This document shows, in pieces, positions 20,430-35,400 of a stretch of 64,000 nucleotides of DNA. Position 1 is the first letter of the stretch, and every line of letters begins with the position of its first letter. This DNA is from Bombyx mori (taxonomy: Eukaryota; Arthropoda; Insecta; Lepidoptera; Bombycidae): NCBI RefSeq assembly GCF_030269925.1, contig NC_085125.1, positions 1,146,501 through 1,210,500 on the forward strand, in the 5' to 3' direction. The position numbers and the translations under genes were made by a program. The notes beneath the pieces were generated by a model. The model saw only the letters and a program-made list of their open reading frames with translations. It was not told the DNA's origin and did no database searches.

Positions 20430-23400
20430 CTGAAAATAATATATAACTTTTTTAGCACAAAAGGTAAGACACTGTCTTACTTGACCGAGAAAAAAAAAAT
20501 CTGCTATATGGATGTGTAGCGTATGGATGTGTACCGAGTATAGGGTTCACCTGACATTAAAAGGTTATCGAAGCCCAAACACGGATTTTTACATATCTTC
20601 GTCATTAACTAGGCCTGTAGCAACGGTAACAGCTTAGCAGTGGGCAGTAAGCTCGTCACACATCTGACGAGTAAGCAAAGTAACTCTCTCATAAATAGTT
20701 ATAACAATGCCCTTCACATGTCCGTAGCCGGAATGAAAGGAAAAAACCTTAAGGTGGGAATTGAAAAGAATCTTCATCTGTAGGCAGCAGCAGTAGGGAT
20801 TGACTGTGCTTCTGTCATTATTAATATCTATGACCCAGTGCGACAAGTACCCCAGGTGGGAGATTGGCTACATCAAAATGAAATATATTAATGTATACAG
20901 GCTGCAGATATAATTGTGGCAAACCTTTTATTTAAAGTTTAAATAGCGTGCTCATCACCTCACCTTACGAGGTATCATAGAGTTGGACTCCTTTAATTAT
21001 CACCTGTCGATGCACGGACATGGACGTACGCGCGGCACGAGCGCCGGAAGGAGAACAGCGGCGCGGGGTCGCGGTTTTACACCTTCTTCGACACTTCGTG
21101 CAGCAACGCCACCCCCGACACTTGTTTTACTCTTTTTATAAATTTACTAAATATTACTCCTATCGTGTTATTACAGTCCACTCTTTTATTTTATATCACC
21201 GGTCTACCCCAGAGCAGTCGAAAACATCACCTTTTCACCTTTCAACTGGGGTGTTCAAATCCCATATTGAGTACTGAGACAGAATGAAGAGGGCTTGTTT
21301 GTGCCAATTATTGCTATTTTCCTAGGGATTTTCGTCGATTGAAAAACCCAGATGGTGGCGTACGTAATGATCACCTTAAAAGAAACCTATTTCTAGAAGT
21401 AGAAGGTGTTTGCCTTATTATGTTAATATTAATTATTAAAATCAATTTACCATAACGATAAAGGATGTATGTATCAGAGCAGCCTTAGTGCCAGCGACGT
21501 ATCTGATCAAGCCAATGTGAACTAAATATGCACTGTACGTTAGTTTACTGGAAATAGTCCAACCATTCCACTCCAAGAAACTTGTATAGATATCTGTAAT
21601 AATAATAATATATATTTACTAACAATCACGCCACGTTAATTGGTCCCGTGATAAGTTCGTAAAGAACTTGTGTTACAGGTACCAGATAACGGATATAAAT
21701 GTAAGATTTTTATTATACACATACATATATTTAATATACATCCATAACCCTGGAAAAGACAATTATATTTATCATACAAATATCTTCTCTTGGCGGGATT
21801 CGAACCCGCGACCCCCTTATGTAGTGACCATGTCACTTACCACTACACTAGACGGCCGTTAAGTAGACGACCTTATCTGTTATAAAATAATTATCAACGT
21901 TGCTCTGAATTCAGCACTAGCATCTAATTTGTAGCCTGTTGTATCCTCATGACCCGTTCGGACCACGTCAATCTGAATTTCAACAGTTGCATCCGATCTA
22001 TTTGCAATACTTCTAACAGTTATTTTATAGCATAGTTCATTATCCAAACGAATTACAAAAGACTCATATAAGGACTGCATCTCTACAAAATAATCATCTC
22101 AGTCTTATAATATCGGACATTATTGGAGGGTACGAGATAATTTAGAGACCTGCTTTTAAAACTCGGTATTGCTTACTAATAATTTTACAATTTAGGGTCC
22201 TCCGCGACCATGACAACTGTACAGTATGCGAGATTTAAGATATAATAATAGAAAATGAAAACTAAATGCTAAATTGAACATTAAAAGCAGTTTTAGTTAT
22301 GTCTGTATCTCCCGAAAATGGTACAGCTGATTTGAGATTACCTTCAGTTCTGTAATAGCCCGAGAGCCCGTGGGATCTACCTGTATGTATTTGACCAGAC
22401 CTGAATTTTCGTACATTGAGACCCCTATACCTACCATGCATGAGGTGGGGACTCACTAAGCTCAAAGTGGTCGACGCGCCGAGCGCTCAGGTAGGACAGG
22501 TACCGATTTTGACGGATTTTAAATCCATTTGACCACGTCTGCCGTTTTGAAATTTTGAAAATATATGATTATTATTATCGGAAAATAAGAATGGCAGACC
22601 ATTATCGCGCATTTTACTTTGTGGCAGACCACTTTGAAAATGCTAAATTGCATTGAAAATGCAAAATTTTGAAAGTAATTGACTAGATCTGCCATTGATT
22701 TAATAATATGTTGTTTATTATAGTCTTAAAAACTTATATTGATCACGGCAGACCTCTACATTGCGTACATACATCAACATATAATAAAATCTTAGCTACT
22801 ACCCGGCCAGATGTATATTATGTTTTCCGTTCACTGTTTTAGAGGAATATAATTTACTTGCGATTTACTTTAGCAATGTATTTACCGAAATTAATATTTT
22901 TTTATATTATATATACTAAACTTCATTAGTTAGACAATTAAGAAGTGAATTTTTTATGGAATAATTATAAATAATACGGTATAATGCTGATCAAAAAACA
23001 ATTCAATTCCTCATTTTTATCATTCAACATTTAACTTGCCAGCTATACAATGCCAAAAAATCTAGTGATGTAGATGATGGAAGGTTCCAGCTATTCGTTA
23101 GCAACTATAAATATTCAGACATCAATGAAAATTATAGAAAAAAAAATCAAAAATTTGAGGCAAGCTCAATACCACCGCATAAGAGTGAGCTTTATCAACA
23201 ACTTTTGAGGGCCCACTATATTTCTTCTATTTGGAGAAATGCTTACAAAAATCAACTGACAACTTTAGACCCATTGGAGTATGGTTGGATTGAGCAGGAC
23301 AACATATATGCCTTCAAAGGGTTCGAAGGTGACCAACTTCCCTATTTTGTGAGTGACTTAATCACCAATGTTCCTGGTAAGTTGATAACAATTCTTTCTC

Positions 23401-26400
23401 GAACATGTTCAGATGAATTTACGTTCATTTTACAATTTATGTTTTATTTTTGCAGTATTCGATTCAATGGTTGATGAAGACGAGTCGCCTAACGATAAAG
23501 ATGACTCCGATGATGATGATGATGAATGAAGATTGATATATATATATAATATGTAATGCATGCATGATATATTTTTTTAACTGATTTAACACTTTTAAAT
23601 TTTGTCTTGACGAAATAAAAATGAGGAATTGAATTCTTTTTTGATCAGCATTGTACCGTATTATTTATAAATATTCCATAAAAAATTCACTTCTTAATTG
23701 TCTAACTAATGAAGTTTAGTATATATAATATAAAAAAATATTAATTTCGGTAAATACATTGCTAAAGTAAATCGCAAGTAAATTATATTCCTCTAAAACA
23801 GTGAACGGAAAACATAATATACATCTGACCGGGTAGTAGCTAAGATTTTATTATATGTTGATGTATGTACGCAATGTAGAGGTCTGCCGTGATCAATATA
23901 AGTTTTTAAGACTATAATAAACAACATATTATTAAATCAATGGCAGATCTAGTCAATTACTTTCAAAATTTTGCATTTTCAATGCAATTTAGCATTTTCA
24001 AAGTGGTCTGCCACAAAGTAAAATGCGCGATAATGGTCTGCCATTCTTATTTTCCGATAATAATAATCATATATTTTCAAAATTTCAAAACGGCAGACGT
24101 GGTCAAATGGATTTAAAATCCGTCAAAATCGGTACCTGTCCTACCTGAGCGCTCGGCGCGTCGACCACTTTGAGCTTAGTGAGTCCCCACCTCATGCATG
24201 GTAGGTATAGGGGTCTCAATGTACGAAAATTCAGGTCTGGTCAAATACATACAGGTAGATCCCACGGGCTCTCGGGCTATAAGTACACTATAGCTCAAAT
24301 ATTCTGTCTATTCCTCACATCGCAGTTTTTTATAATGCACACTAACACTATCTATACTTAATATTATAAAGAGGAAAGATTTGTTTGTTTGTTTGTTTCG
24401 AATAGGCTCCGAAACTACTGGACCGATTTGAAAAATTCTTTTTCCATTAGAAGACGACATTGTCCCTGATGAACATAGGCTACTTTTTTATTTTTTTTAT
24501 TTTTTTTGCTTTCATGTGTGTTTTAATGTTTCCGAAGCGAAGCGAGGGCGGGTCGCTAGTACAACAATAAATTTAGTAAATATTATTTACCTTCAATCTT
24601 AAATATGCAACCCAAAATTAAAATGGCCACAAACGTATCAAATAACGTTACACTTGCAGCCGAGAAAAATATTTTCATATAGTACATGGATACAGCGTCT
24701 CGAAATATAATGAAGATTAGTCCCGTGTAAATAATACCGACCAGCACTAATGGTATAAGCCACAAAGCTTGACGATATTTCTGAAAAAATAAAAGAACCA
24801 TGGATAACGAATATTGTCAAAGATACTAAACTAGTAATAATTGTCCATCATAAGTATCATCACTGTTCGACGTTAGCAAAGCCAAGAGCAGAGCCAAGCC
24901 AAGGACATGTCATAGCGCTCGGAAAACACCGTAGAGAAAAATTCATTCCAAAGCCGGATGGTACGTGGCAAAAAAGATCTCTGGAACCGCACTTTAGAAT
25001 TTAGATGAACGCAGTTACATCATCTCGTTTTTACCATCTGACCACCCGTTACCGGAGTAGAGGTCATCAATACCACCTAGAACCACAGCGTGCAAACGAA
25101 GCTTGTGGAGAGTATTAAATGGTAAAAAATAGCTTATCACTGCCCTTGGCATTGCTGACGTCCATGAGCGCTGGTAACCAGTCACCATCAGGCGGGCCGT
25201 ATGCTCGTTTGCTTGCAAGGGCAAAAATAAAATTATCCTTTCCAGATTATTTTCGCTACACCCACCACTATCACCAGCCACCCACCCAAAGACTTTTAAA
25301 GAGAGTCCTCAGCAGGCTACGGCTTGGCTGTGCCCCTGGCATTACTTCAAGCTATGAGCGACAGTGATTCTCCACCGTTTTTTACTGGTGGTGGGACCTC
25401 TTGTGAGTCCGCGCGGGTAGGTACCACCACACTGCCTATTTTTGCCGTGAAGCAGTAATGCGTTTCGGTTTGCAGGATGGGGCAGCCGTTGTAACTATAC
25501 TTGAGACCTTAGGACTTATATCTGAAGGTGGGCGGCGCATTTACGTCGTAGATGTCTATGGTATCCAGTAACCACTTCACACCAGGTGGGCTGTGAGCTC
25601 GTCCACCCATCTAAGACAAAAAAAAAATCTATCATGCCAGTTACCATTCTAAAGACGGCTTTCATTTCAGGTTATGAGACAAGATGTATTTTTATATGCA
25701 AGAGAGAATTTGACCACAAAAGTGTCGTCGTGTATTACTGCCATTGAAAGCCATTCAGAAACGCAATACGAATTTAACAAATTAATGTAAAGTGCTTACC
25801 TTGAATTTCTCGATATCATGGTTCTGGTAGGTATAGGCAATGTATCCTAGAGTCAAGCCGATAACACAGGCCGGCAGGTTCGTGTGACCGGGAACGTATA
25901 AGTGAATGAAATTTTTATCTCTTTGAAACAAATAACGCGATTGTCTGAAACAAAAGGCAGTAGTAGGTTTAGTAGGCAGCGGCTTGGCTCTGCCCCTGGC
26001 ATTGCTGAAGTCCGTAACCACTCACCATCAGGTGGGCCGTATGCCCGTCTGCCTACAAAGGCAATATGAAAAAAAAAAAAAACTTTATTGGTGACTAGCG
26101 ACCCGCCCTCGCTTCGCTTCGGAAACATTAAATTTTATTATTGATAGCTGAGTCTCGTGGTTATTGTCGTACCGCCGGTGACGCCGGCGAAGATAGCCTA
26201 AAAAAAGTAGCCTAAGTTACTCCTTATATCATCAGCTACTTATCAGAGAAAGTCCAGTCAAAATCGGTCCAGCCGTTCCAGAGATTAGCTGGAACAAACA
26301 GACAGATAGACAAAAATTGTAAAAAAATATATTTTGGAGTCTGTACCGTATACCTATTCATATACATGTAGTACAAAGCGGTTATTTTAATATTACAAAC

Positions 26401-29400
26401 AGACACTTCAATTTTATTTATATAATATATAGATATGTTTGAATATTATCAAAATTAGTCTTACGATTTAATCTTACTTTCTTAAATGTGATATCTATAA
26501 AACATTATTTGTATTGTGGTAACTACGCTATATATTTTACTACAAAAAAATTGCGCTATTAAAATTGTGAATTGTTACTGGTGGTAGGACCACTTGTGAG
26601 TCCGCGCGGGTAGGTACCACCGCCCTACATATTTCTGCCGTGAAGCAGTAATGCGCTTCGGTTTGAAGGGCGGGGCAGCCGTTGTAACTATTCTGAGACT
26701 TTAGAACTTGTATCTCAAGGTGGGTGGCGCGTCTACGTTGTAGATGTCTATGGGCTCCAGTAACCACTTAACACCAGGTGGGCTGTGAGCTCGTCCACCC
26801 ATCTATGCAATAAATAAAAAAAAAGAACGCAACATTGACTACAATAAAATTAAATAATACTTTAAAAAATATTGCTTTTCAGGATATTATCAAAATAACC
26901 AGAAGGATTCCGGGAACTCATATCTGTTCGTAAAATATTTATAGCTACTGATACCATGCATCCCACGCTTTTTTTAAATAAAATAATTTTTTCTTACACT
27001 ATTTTTTTATTCAAATTTATTAAAAAAAAAAAAATCTATCTTTTGTTGGATTTTCTATAAAAGCGTATTATGTTAATTTTTTAAAAATATTATATTATTT
27101 ATTTTTCACTTTTTAGTTGAATTTTAATTTTTTTTAATAAGTATACCAAATTTCGAGTTAGTCCAACGTTTTGAAGGGGGTCAAAATCATGTTCAAAGAT
27201 TTCGTTGCATACTAACATACATACGTTTTGAAGTCGTTGATCGACCTTATTTATCTATTCCGTGGTTGTAACTACACTTGAGACTTTAGAACTTGCATCT
27301 CGAGGTGGGTGGCGTATTTACGTTGTAGATGTCTATGGGCTCCAGTAACCACTTAACACCAGGTGGGCTGTGAGCTCGTCCACCCATATAATCAATAAAA
27401 ATAAAAAATAAAACTATAAAGAATTAGGTACTACTTACTCTGGAGTCATCGTGAGAATAGGATCCAGATTGTGATAGTAAGTATTCCACATTCTAAACAA
27501 GCATCCGATCAAGAAGAGTGATGTTAAAATGATTTTTCTGCTTTTGACGCTCTTGAAGAAGACAAAAACGCAAATACTGACACAGTAGAGTTGCATGTCC
27601 GCTGCTAGGTACCTGGAAATTTTAAGTTTTGTTGATTCGATCTTTGAACGAGCACAAAACTATCCCGGTGTTAAGCTGTAACCGGATCCCATAGAGCTCA
27701 ACAACGTAAAACCCATCTTCAGACATGAGTTCCAAATCTCAGTTCTATAGTAAGACTAGCTGTACCAGTCCGCTTCTGTGGCCATTTAAAATTAACATTA
27801 TTATTTCCCATCCTCACAAAGATTCTCGTCTTCAACGCCCCCGCAACTGGTGTAGAGAGTCCAACGTTCATATAAATATTAGCCTATCCATTAAGTACAT
27901 GTATTTCCTACACGGATACCAAGTTTCAAGTCAATCGGATGCAAGGTTCAGTAGTTATAATGGAACATCCGTAAAAACCACTGTAGATTTATGTATTAGT
28001 ATAGATGGCTGACCTATCCTTCAAACCGGTACGCAATACTTTGTCGCGGCAAAAATACAGAACGCCCTACTTCCAGTAAAACATTCGAAATATTTGCAAT
28101 AGTTCGTAACGTCGTTGTTAATATCAGCTAGCAGTGTTATGAAAATCATTAGCTTATTGGCGAAGTCTGGTGAAGCTAGAATGGCCCCTCGAGGCTACAG
28201 GTTAGGTAGAAAAGAAGGCTTATTGGTTGAGACAACTGGAGTACTAAGCAACCGTTCAATAATCCGCTGATGGATCCAAATTCAATGTGTTTACCATTCG
28301 TTCAAAATTAATACTTTCTTCCACAAGTTCATGGAAAACAGTGACGAGAAACATTATCACATTTGTTCTTTTGATGGGGTATGTCATAAGTATTCACCGA
28401 TAAGAACCTACCTCCCTATACCATCCTGCTTATTTCTGTGGAAAATTAATCCCGTTTGGCGCATAGAACATGAAATCTATATATATAAAAATGAATTGCT
28501 GTTCGTTAGTCTCGTTAAAACTCGAGAACGGCTGGACCGATTTAGCTTATTTTGATTTTAAATTATTTGTGGAAGTCCAGAGAAGGTTTAAAAGGTAGAT
28601 AAAATTTGAAAATGCTCGGAATTAAACAAAAATAACGATTTTGTTTTTCCTTTGATCTGTCCCACGTCGGACGGATTCCTTTTGTTTGTTTTAAGTTTAT
28701 TTTATACAAAAGTTTAGGTATTTTATTTATCGATTGAGGCACTACGAAGTCTGCCGGGTCAGCTAGTATAACAATAAAATGGAGACTCCAAACTTTGTCT
28801 TAAGCCAGGTTGCGTCTTTGAAGTTCTAGCATCCATAAGTAGCAAAAAATATTTGGCGAGTCGACCTTCGACAGCAAATAAAGAACCCATTTTCTTGTAA
28901 ATACGACAGTCTTATTGTGCGTGTTTTTTGCGAATGACCGATTAGAAAGGGTTATGAAAAACATTCTACGCATTTTGTAGATCATTAGAGAAAGGGGTAA
29001 ACCTATCTAAGAAAAAATGGACGGATTGCGTGAAAGACGATATGTGTAAGAAGGGAGTGAGTGAAGAAATGGTATATGATAGAGGAATATGGAAGGAGAA
29101 AACAAGTTGCGTCGACCCCAGGTGACTGGGAGAAGGGCCAGAGAATGACGATGATGGGGCGGAACTGAAATTTTTTTATAGTATCAGATATATTCGTATT
29201 ATTAAAGCAATCAAATTTATTTTGTTCTTCACTTACCAAGTTTGTCCCATGCATTCGGAACCGGTGAAGTAATTATTCACGTACAGTAAATGCATCCACC
29301 AGTTTCTCCGGCAGTCTTTAACTTCGTTCCCAATAAATCTCTGCACAAAAAACTTTTAGTATTATACTTTTAAAGTTCGAGACCCCGCATAACATATAAT

Positions 29401-32400
29401 ATGTACCTAATGCAATTGTATTGTCTACTTACTCGTAATTAGAGATTGTTAACTTAGAAATATTATTATTTTCTTTGATTATCGCAAGTCGTAGAGGATA
29501 TCATAGCACATTATTTGGGAAGCTTCAAGGTATTTACAGTTCCCGTAGTCACAGTGGACAGTTAAGACGTTATTCGACGATCCGTCAGTAAAAATAATAG
29601 TAGTTTTATTTTTGAAGTGAAACTTCTAACGCGACTTCCAACAAGGTTGCGTTAAACACTTAACGCTCCTGTAGAGGGAGAATAGAAGGAGACAGAGCGA
29701 GAGTGAATGCGTGACACTCAAACGCATTCGCGTAGTATACCTACAGGCCAGCGCGAGCGTTAGCAGCGAGTAGCATCCAATATTTTAATGGAGTGTTTAA
29801 AAAAATATATATATATATTTATTTTTCTATCTATCATTTAAAATATATATAATATAAATGTTGAAGATGTCGCATCTCTTATACACAGCATCTCCGATTA
29901 CAAGAGCAATCTGATTTAAGGATAAAAAATAAAGAAAACCATAATACTACACATCGAATAAGAAGTTTCACTTCATTCACCATGCACGGTTTTTTTTATT
30001 AATATGCTCTACTTCAAAATGGAATATTAAGCGCAGTAATTCAGGAAGACGGAACGAATCCTGTTTTCTGTAAGACAGACGCAATAGAATTGTGACTCAG
30101 ACGATTTTGAAATTGTTTCATTGTTAAAGTATTTAGAAGAAACCATAATTTTCTCACAGCTTTAAGACGGTGGCTGATACTAAATGATTCATGTACTTCA
30201 ACGATGAATTGATACTTGACCTCAAGATATAAAGATTATAAGACATCGTTCTAAGAAATAAACAGAACTAAGTTAACACAATGTCTGGGAACTGTCTTCG
30301 GAAATAAAGATACATCTTAGTACTGGCGATTCCAAAAACGCCACAGGTATTTTGCACGAAATCTGATACATTGGCGGTGGGAATTATGAGTTCGCGCGGG
30401 TAGGTACCACCACCCTTCCTATTTCTACCGTGAAGTAGCGTTTCGGTTTGAAGGGCGGGGCAGCCGTTGTAACTATACTGAGACGTTAGATCTCATATCT
30501 CAAGGTGGGTGGCGGCATTTATGTAGTAGATGTCTATGGACTCCAGTAATTACTTGACACCAGGTAGCCTGTAAGCTAGTCCACCAACCTAAGCTATAAA
30601 AAAAAACAATAAAAAAACATATTTAACTAAAGCACGGGATTCACTGGCGAAATCAGTATGTACGTAAGTCAATAAAAACCCACCACAAAATTAAGGGCTC
30701 ACCTGCCAAAGAGGACCCGAACCTAAATGTCTCATCCAGGTTGATGTGAATCCCAACAAGAACGCATACGGCAAAGTCAATCTACAAATAAAAAACACAA
30801 ATTTCCCTAAAACCTGTTCAACCAAAAATGTTCAAGGATCAGACAGTATTCAACATTCTCCATTACAGTTACTGAATTCACACATATCACCGTATTATTG
30901 ATTGAAATAATTTGTGAACACGTTAGTACGTATATCTTTATTGAAATTGGTATCTTTTGGAATGAAGTTCCTTATGGGACGATGCGGAGGGGTACCCTAA
31001 CTGGGAAAAAACGTCCGTAACGTAAGATTTTTATTATTTATGTAGTCTTAGTGGCTATACAGTGTCTAACGTATAGTCTACGTGATGACGGTTATTATTA
31101 TTATTCATATAAATAGTGTTTCTTTGTATGTTATTATCATAATATATTTTTTATAAATCATTGTGAATAAAATAAAGATGATAGCTTTGTAAATTAGTTT
31201 TTATTTTATTTTTATCAATAAAAAAACCTTAATAAAAAATGTATACCCGAATAATTATTTTCTTTATACCTCGAATAGAACTTAAAATTAATAATTTTAT
31301 AATAAGGAACTTCGTTCGTATACGGCGTCCCACGACACCACACATCTTTTTTTTTTATTTCCCCTGGAGGCAGACGAGAGCATACGGTCTACCTGATGGT
31401 GAGTGGTTACCGTCGCTCATGGACGTCAGCAATGCCAGGGGCAGAGCCAAGCCGCAGCCTACTGTAAAACGTATGAACATCGGTACAGTTTGTCGATTAT
31501 GGCGAAGAGTTTGACAAACGAACTGACCCCAAATAGAGCCCAGTAGAAACTCACTCACCGGATCTTCTCAGTGGGGTTTTTTTTTATTGCCTAGATGGCT
31601 GGACGAGCTCACAGCTGACCTGATGTTAAGTGGTTACTGGAGCCCATAGACATCTACAACGTAAATCCGCCACCCACCTTGAGATATAAGCTCTAAGATC
31701 TCAGTATAGTTACAACGGCTGCCCCACCCTTCAAACCGAAACGCATTACTGCTTCACGGCAGAAACAGGCAGGGCGGTGGTACCCAACCGCGCGGACTCA
31801 CAAGAGGTCCCACCACCAATAAAACGGGGTCACGATTCCGATACAGCGGTATAATCTGGGAAGCACTGCTTTTGCTAGGACTAGTGTTACCAAATTCTCT
31901 CAGGTTGAGCCAATGAATTCACCTACCCTTCACTAGCCCCTTCACTAGCAGCGAATAGGTAGGCGAAATAAAACCGGTAAAGTCGCATCGCTTTTTTTAT
32001 TTTTTATTTATTGCTTAAATGGTTGGACGAGCGCACAGCCGACCTGGTTACTGAAGCCCATAGACATCTACAACGTAAATGCGCCACCACCTTGAGATAT
32101 AAGTTCTAAGGTCTCAGTATAGTTACAACAGCTGCGCCCCACCCTTCAAACTGAAACGCATTACAGCTTCACGGCAGAAATAGGCAAGGCAGTGGTACCT
32201 ACCCGTGCGGACTCACAAGAGGTCCTACCTCCAGTAAAGCTTGATACGTGTATACCGAAGGTGGTGTCATTTACGCCGCAAGGAATTCCACACTTCTGCA
32301 CTTTTATTTATAGTTAAATATCGTTAGGAACTACTCAAACTAGACTTTGTGAGGTGACTCTTTGTTTTTAATTATTTGTGAAGTTTCTAATTCCATACAT

Positions 32401-35400
32401 ATTATTATATTGGTGGACTAGCTAAAGGCATGTCTGGTATTGAGTGTTAGCGAAGCGTTTATAGATAATATATTAATAACTCACCTTAACCATCTAAAGA
32501 ATATAAACTTCAGAGCGGTCATGATATTTGCTGTCTTTTCTTCGACGTCCAAGCAGTATTTGATAACAAAGAGACATCCCGATATGATAAAAAACGTTTG
32601 CATGATAATTGTACCATTGAAAATTATGTAGTAAAAATAATTGTTGAAAAACTGAAAATTCCTCGGTCAATTAATAAAATCATTATTTAGAATTCATTCG
32701 AACACGACTGGTCGCTTCATTGATTGATTGATGAATGAATCAAGTGCCATGGCGCGTTTGAGTTTAATTGAATTTCATTGTCTCAAAGGGCTTCTAATTA
32801 GCTTGCCTAATTAGGTCATTTAAATAGTGTTAATCAAATACTGATTTCATCATCATCATCATCAACAGCCCACAGTCGTCCACTGCTGGACATAGGCCTC
32901 TCCCAATCCACACCACTGAGCCCAGTCTGCGGCTCTCCTCATCCACTTCTTGCCGGCCACCGTGCGGAGGTCATCGCACCACCTAGCCAGGGGACGTCCC
33001 ACGTTACGTCTCCACTTGAGAACCCGTCTGCTCCAGCGATCGTCAGTCCTACGGCATATATGGCCAGCCCACTGCCACTTCAGCTTGCTGACTCTTTGAG
33101 CTATGTCGATGACTTTAGTTCTCTGTCGAATAATCTCATTCCGGATTTTATCCTTCAGAGAAATTCCGAGCATGGCTCTTTCCATGGCTCGCTGAGTGAC
33201 TTTGAGCTGATTGAATACTGATTTCAGTAATCGTCATTTTTACATAAATTATTGAACGAGCTCACAGCTCTCTTCATGCTAAATGGCTACCATAGAACAT
33301 CACAACATTAATGATGCCACCCATTTTGATATATTATTATTAAGTCGAAGTCTTAATTATATTAATTTATATAAAGACTAGCCTGCCCTGACTGTTTTAC
33401 GACAGAAATAGGTTTACAATACGCTCTATAATCGGTAAATTCCGGTTGGTGATCACAGTGAGCTTCTAATCTAATACTCATAGAACTATGCGGTTAATCC
33501 TTTAAATATTTTTATGACATCCTTGGGCAAAGATCTTCTGGATCAAAACTAGGCAACTAAAATGTGAGCTACTTCGAGATATTATGCTGCTAGTTCTTAA
33601 GTACCCGAATCAAACGACAATTAGAGAGTATTTACCCTATTAGGGGCATTGTCAATGTTTATGGCAGACAGCACTTATTGTCAGGTGATACGTATTTGAC
33701 ACTTGTTTATTTTTGGGCATCGCACGCATTGGTCTACTGTTATTCGCTAACTGAACAAGAGTTCTATTAAGGAGTGTACTCAACAAGCAAAATAATGTAA
33801 AAAAAAACTTACCGATTCAAAATATTGGGTATTGCTCATGTAATTAGTGACTGGTAGAAATGAGTGAATGCTTATTACAAACACCATACATATAACTCTG
33901 AAAAAACGAAGGAAGTTGAAGGTTACTAACTATCTATTAAAATACAAGGGAAGATCGGCTCACGCCTCTCCTGGAAATTATATCCTTTTTTGTTATTGCC
34001 CCAGGCAGACAAGCATACGGCCCACCTGATGATGAGTGGTTACCGTCGCCCATAGACTTCAGCAATGGCAAAGGCAGAGCCAAGTCGCTGCCTACCGCTA
34101 AATCTAAATGCCACCGACCACTTTTTAAGCTAGAGATTCTCGTATGATAATAGTTTGTCCGGACTTTAGACAGAAAAAAAGAATACACGACCCTGTCTTC
34201 GTAAATTATGGGTATTTAGTAGTAGGATCAGTACTCCTATGTCACTTATTTTTTCTAATTAAGTACGTTGCGAGCCCCAAGATAGAATAGCTTTTCTCGG
34301 GTCACTTGAACCCCGTAGTCCAGTTATTTCATGCAGTCACCGACGTGGAGCCTAACTGCACGAGAATATTTATTTATTTAAACACCACATCCACATCACA
34401 TTAAATGCCACATCACAAGCATCTAACATTGAAAATTAATTTAAACTACTTAATTTATGGCCTGATGCATGTGACAACAATGGCGTACATAGCATTGGCA
34501 ATTCATCAGCTCGAAAATGGAATACAATAATAAAAAAAAAAAACTACTATTTGTTGAAATATTAATAAAAATGTCATGTCATATCAAAAAGAAGAAATGT
34601 TAATACAATATCAAGCAAGAATAGTTGATGTAATTGTACAATAATCACCCCGTGGTCTTACCCTAACTCTTCATTATCTTTTCCTACTTTTTATCTTTAA
34701 CGGCTACTTGTTCTACGAATAACGTTGTTTGTCCTCAGAGCTTTAGCATCAATTCGAGACCCTGATGGTACTGAGTTAATTTGCAAACTTATACCATAAA
34801 TAGTTAGAAATTATCTCACTTGATTCCATTAATGGGTTTTAAGTTCTTTAGCGTCGGTAAATTCGTTTGGTCTGGCGTCGCAACCAATCGGTTCCAGTTC
34901 TGACGTAAAGAGAAACACGATACTAGCCCTAGAACAATTTAGAAATATATGTAAAAATGAATTGCTGTTCGTTAGTCTCGCTAAAACTCGAGAACGGCTG
35001 GACCGATCTGGCTAATTTTGATCTTGAATTATTTGTGGAAGTCCAGAGAAGGTTTAAAAGGTAGATAAACATGAAAATACTCGGAATTAAATAAAAATAA
35101 CAATTTCGTTTTTCCTTTAATGCGTCCCCCGTCGGACGGATTCCTTTTTTTTTGTTTTAAGTTTATTTTATACAAAAGCTTAGGTCTTTTATTTATAGAT
35201 TGAGGCACTACAAACTCTGCCGGGTTAGCTAGTACTTTATATAAATACTGTTGATGGTACTAGTGTAGGAGAGATACCATACCTCATCTGAGGACATCGG
35301 GTCAGTTTCTATTCTATTACAATGCATCAGCATCTCTTGGTACAAGATGTACTGCCCAAATTGGCACCAATAGAAATTGTTAATTGTTTTCAAAATCATA

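Larger units (their letters stand above)
22356..24279. mobile_element. Fold-back DNA transposon with 665-bp terminal inverted repeats
   Basis: Left arm 22356-23020 and right arm 23615-24279 are near-perfect reverse complements of equal length. The outer ends read TAGCCCGAGAGCCCG. Both ends are flanked by TAA (22353-22355 and 24280-24282), a likely 3-bp target duplication. The 594-bp centre carries the last exons of a transposase-like gene. It lies in intron 11 of the NRF-6-like gene. Superfamily not assigned. Confidence 0.8.

Noticed and set aside
21785..21860. tRNA gene on the minus strand (A-box and GGGTTCGAATCCC B-box)
   Set aside because: It is followed by a body and AT-rich tail, as in a tRNA-derived SINE, and the acceptor stem does not close. 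Called a SINE.
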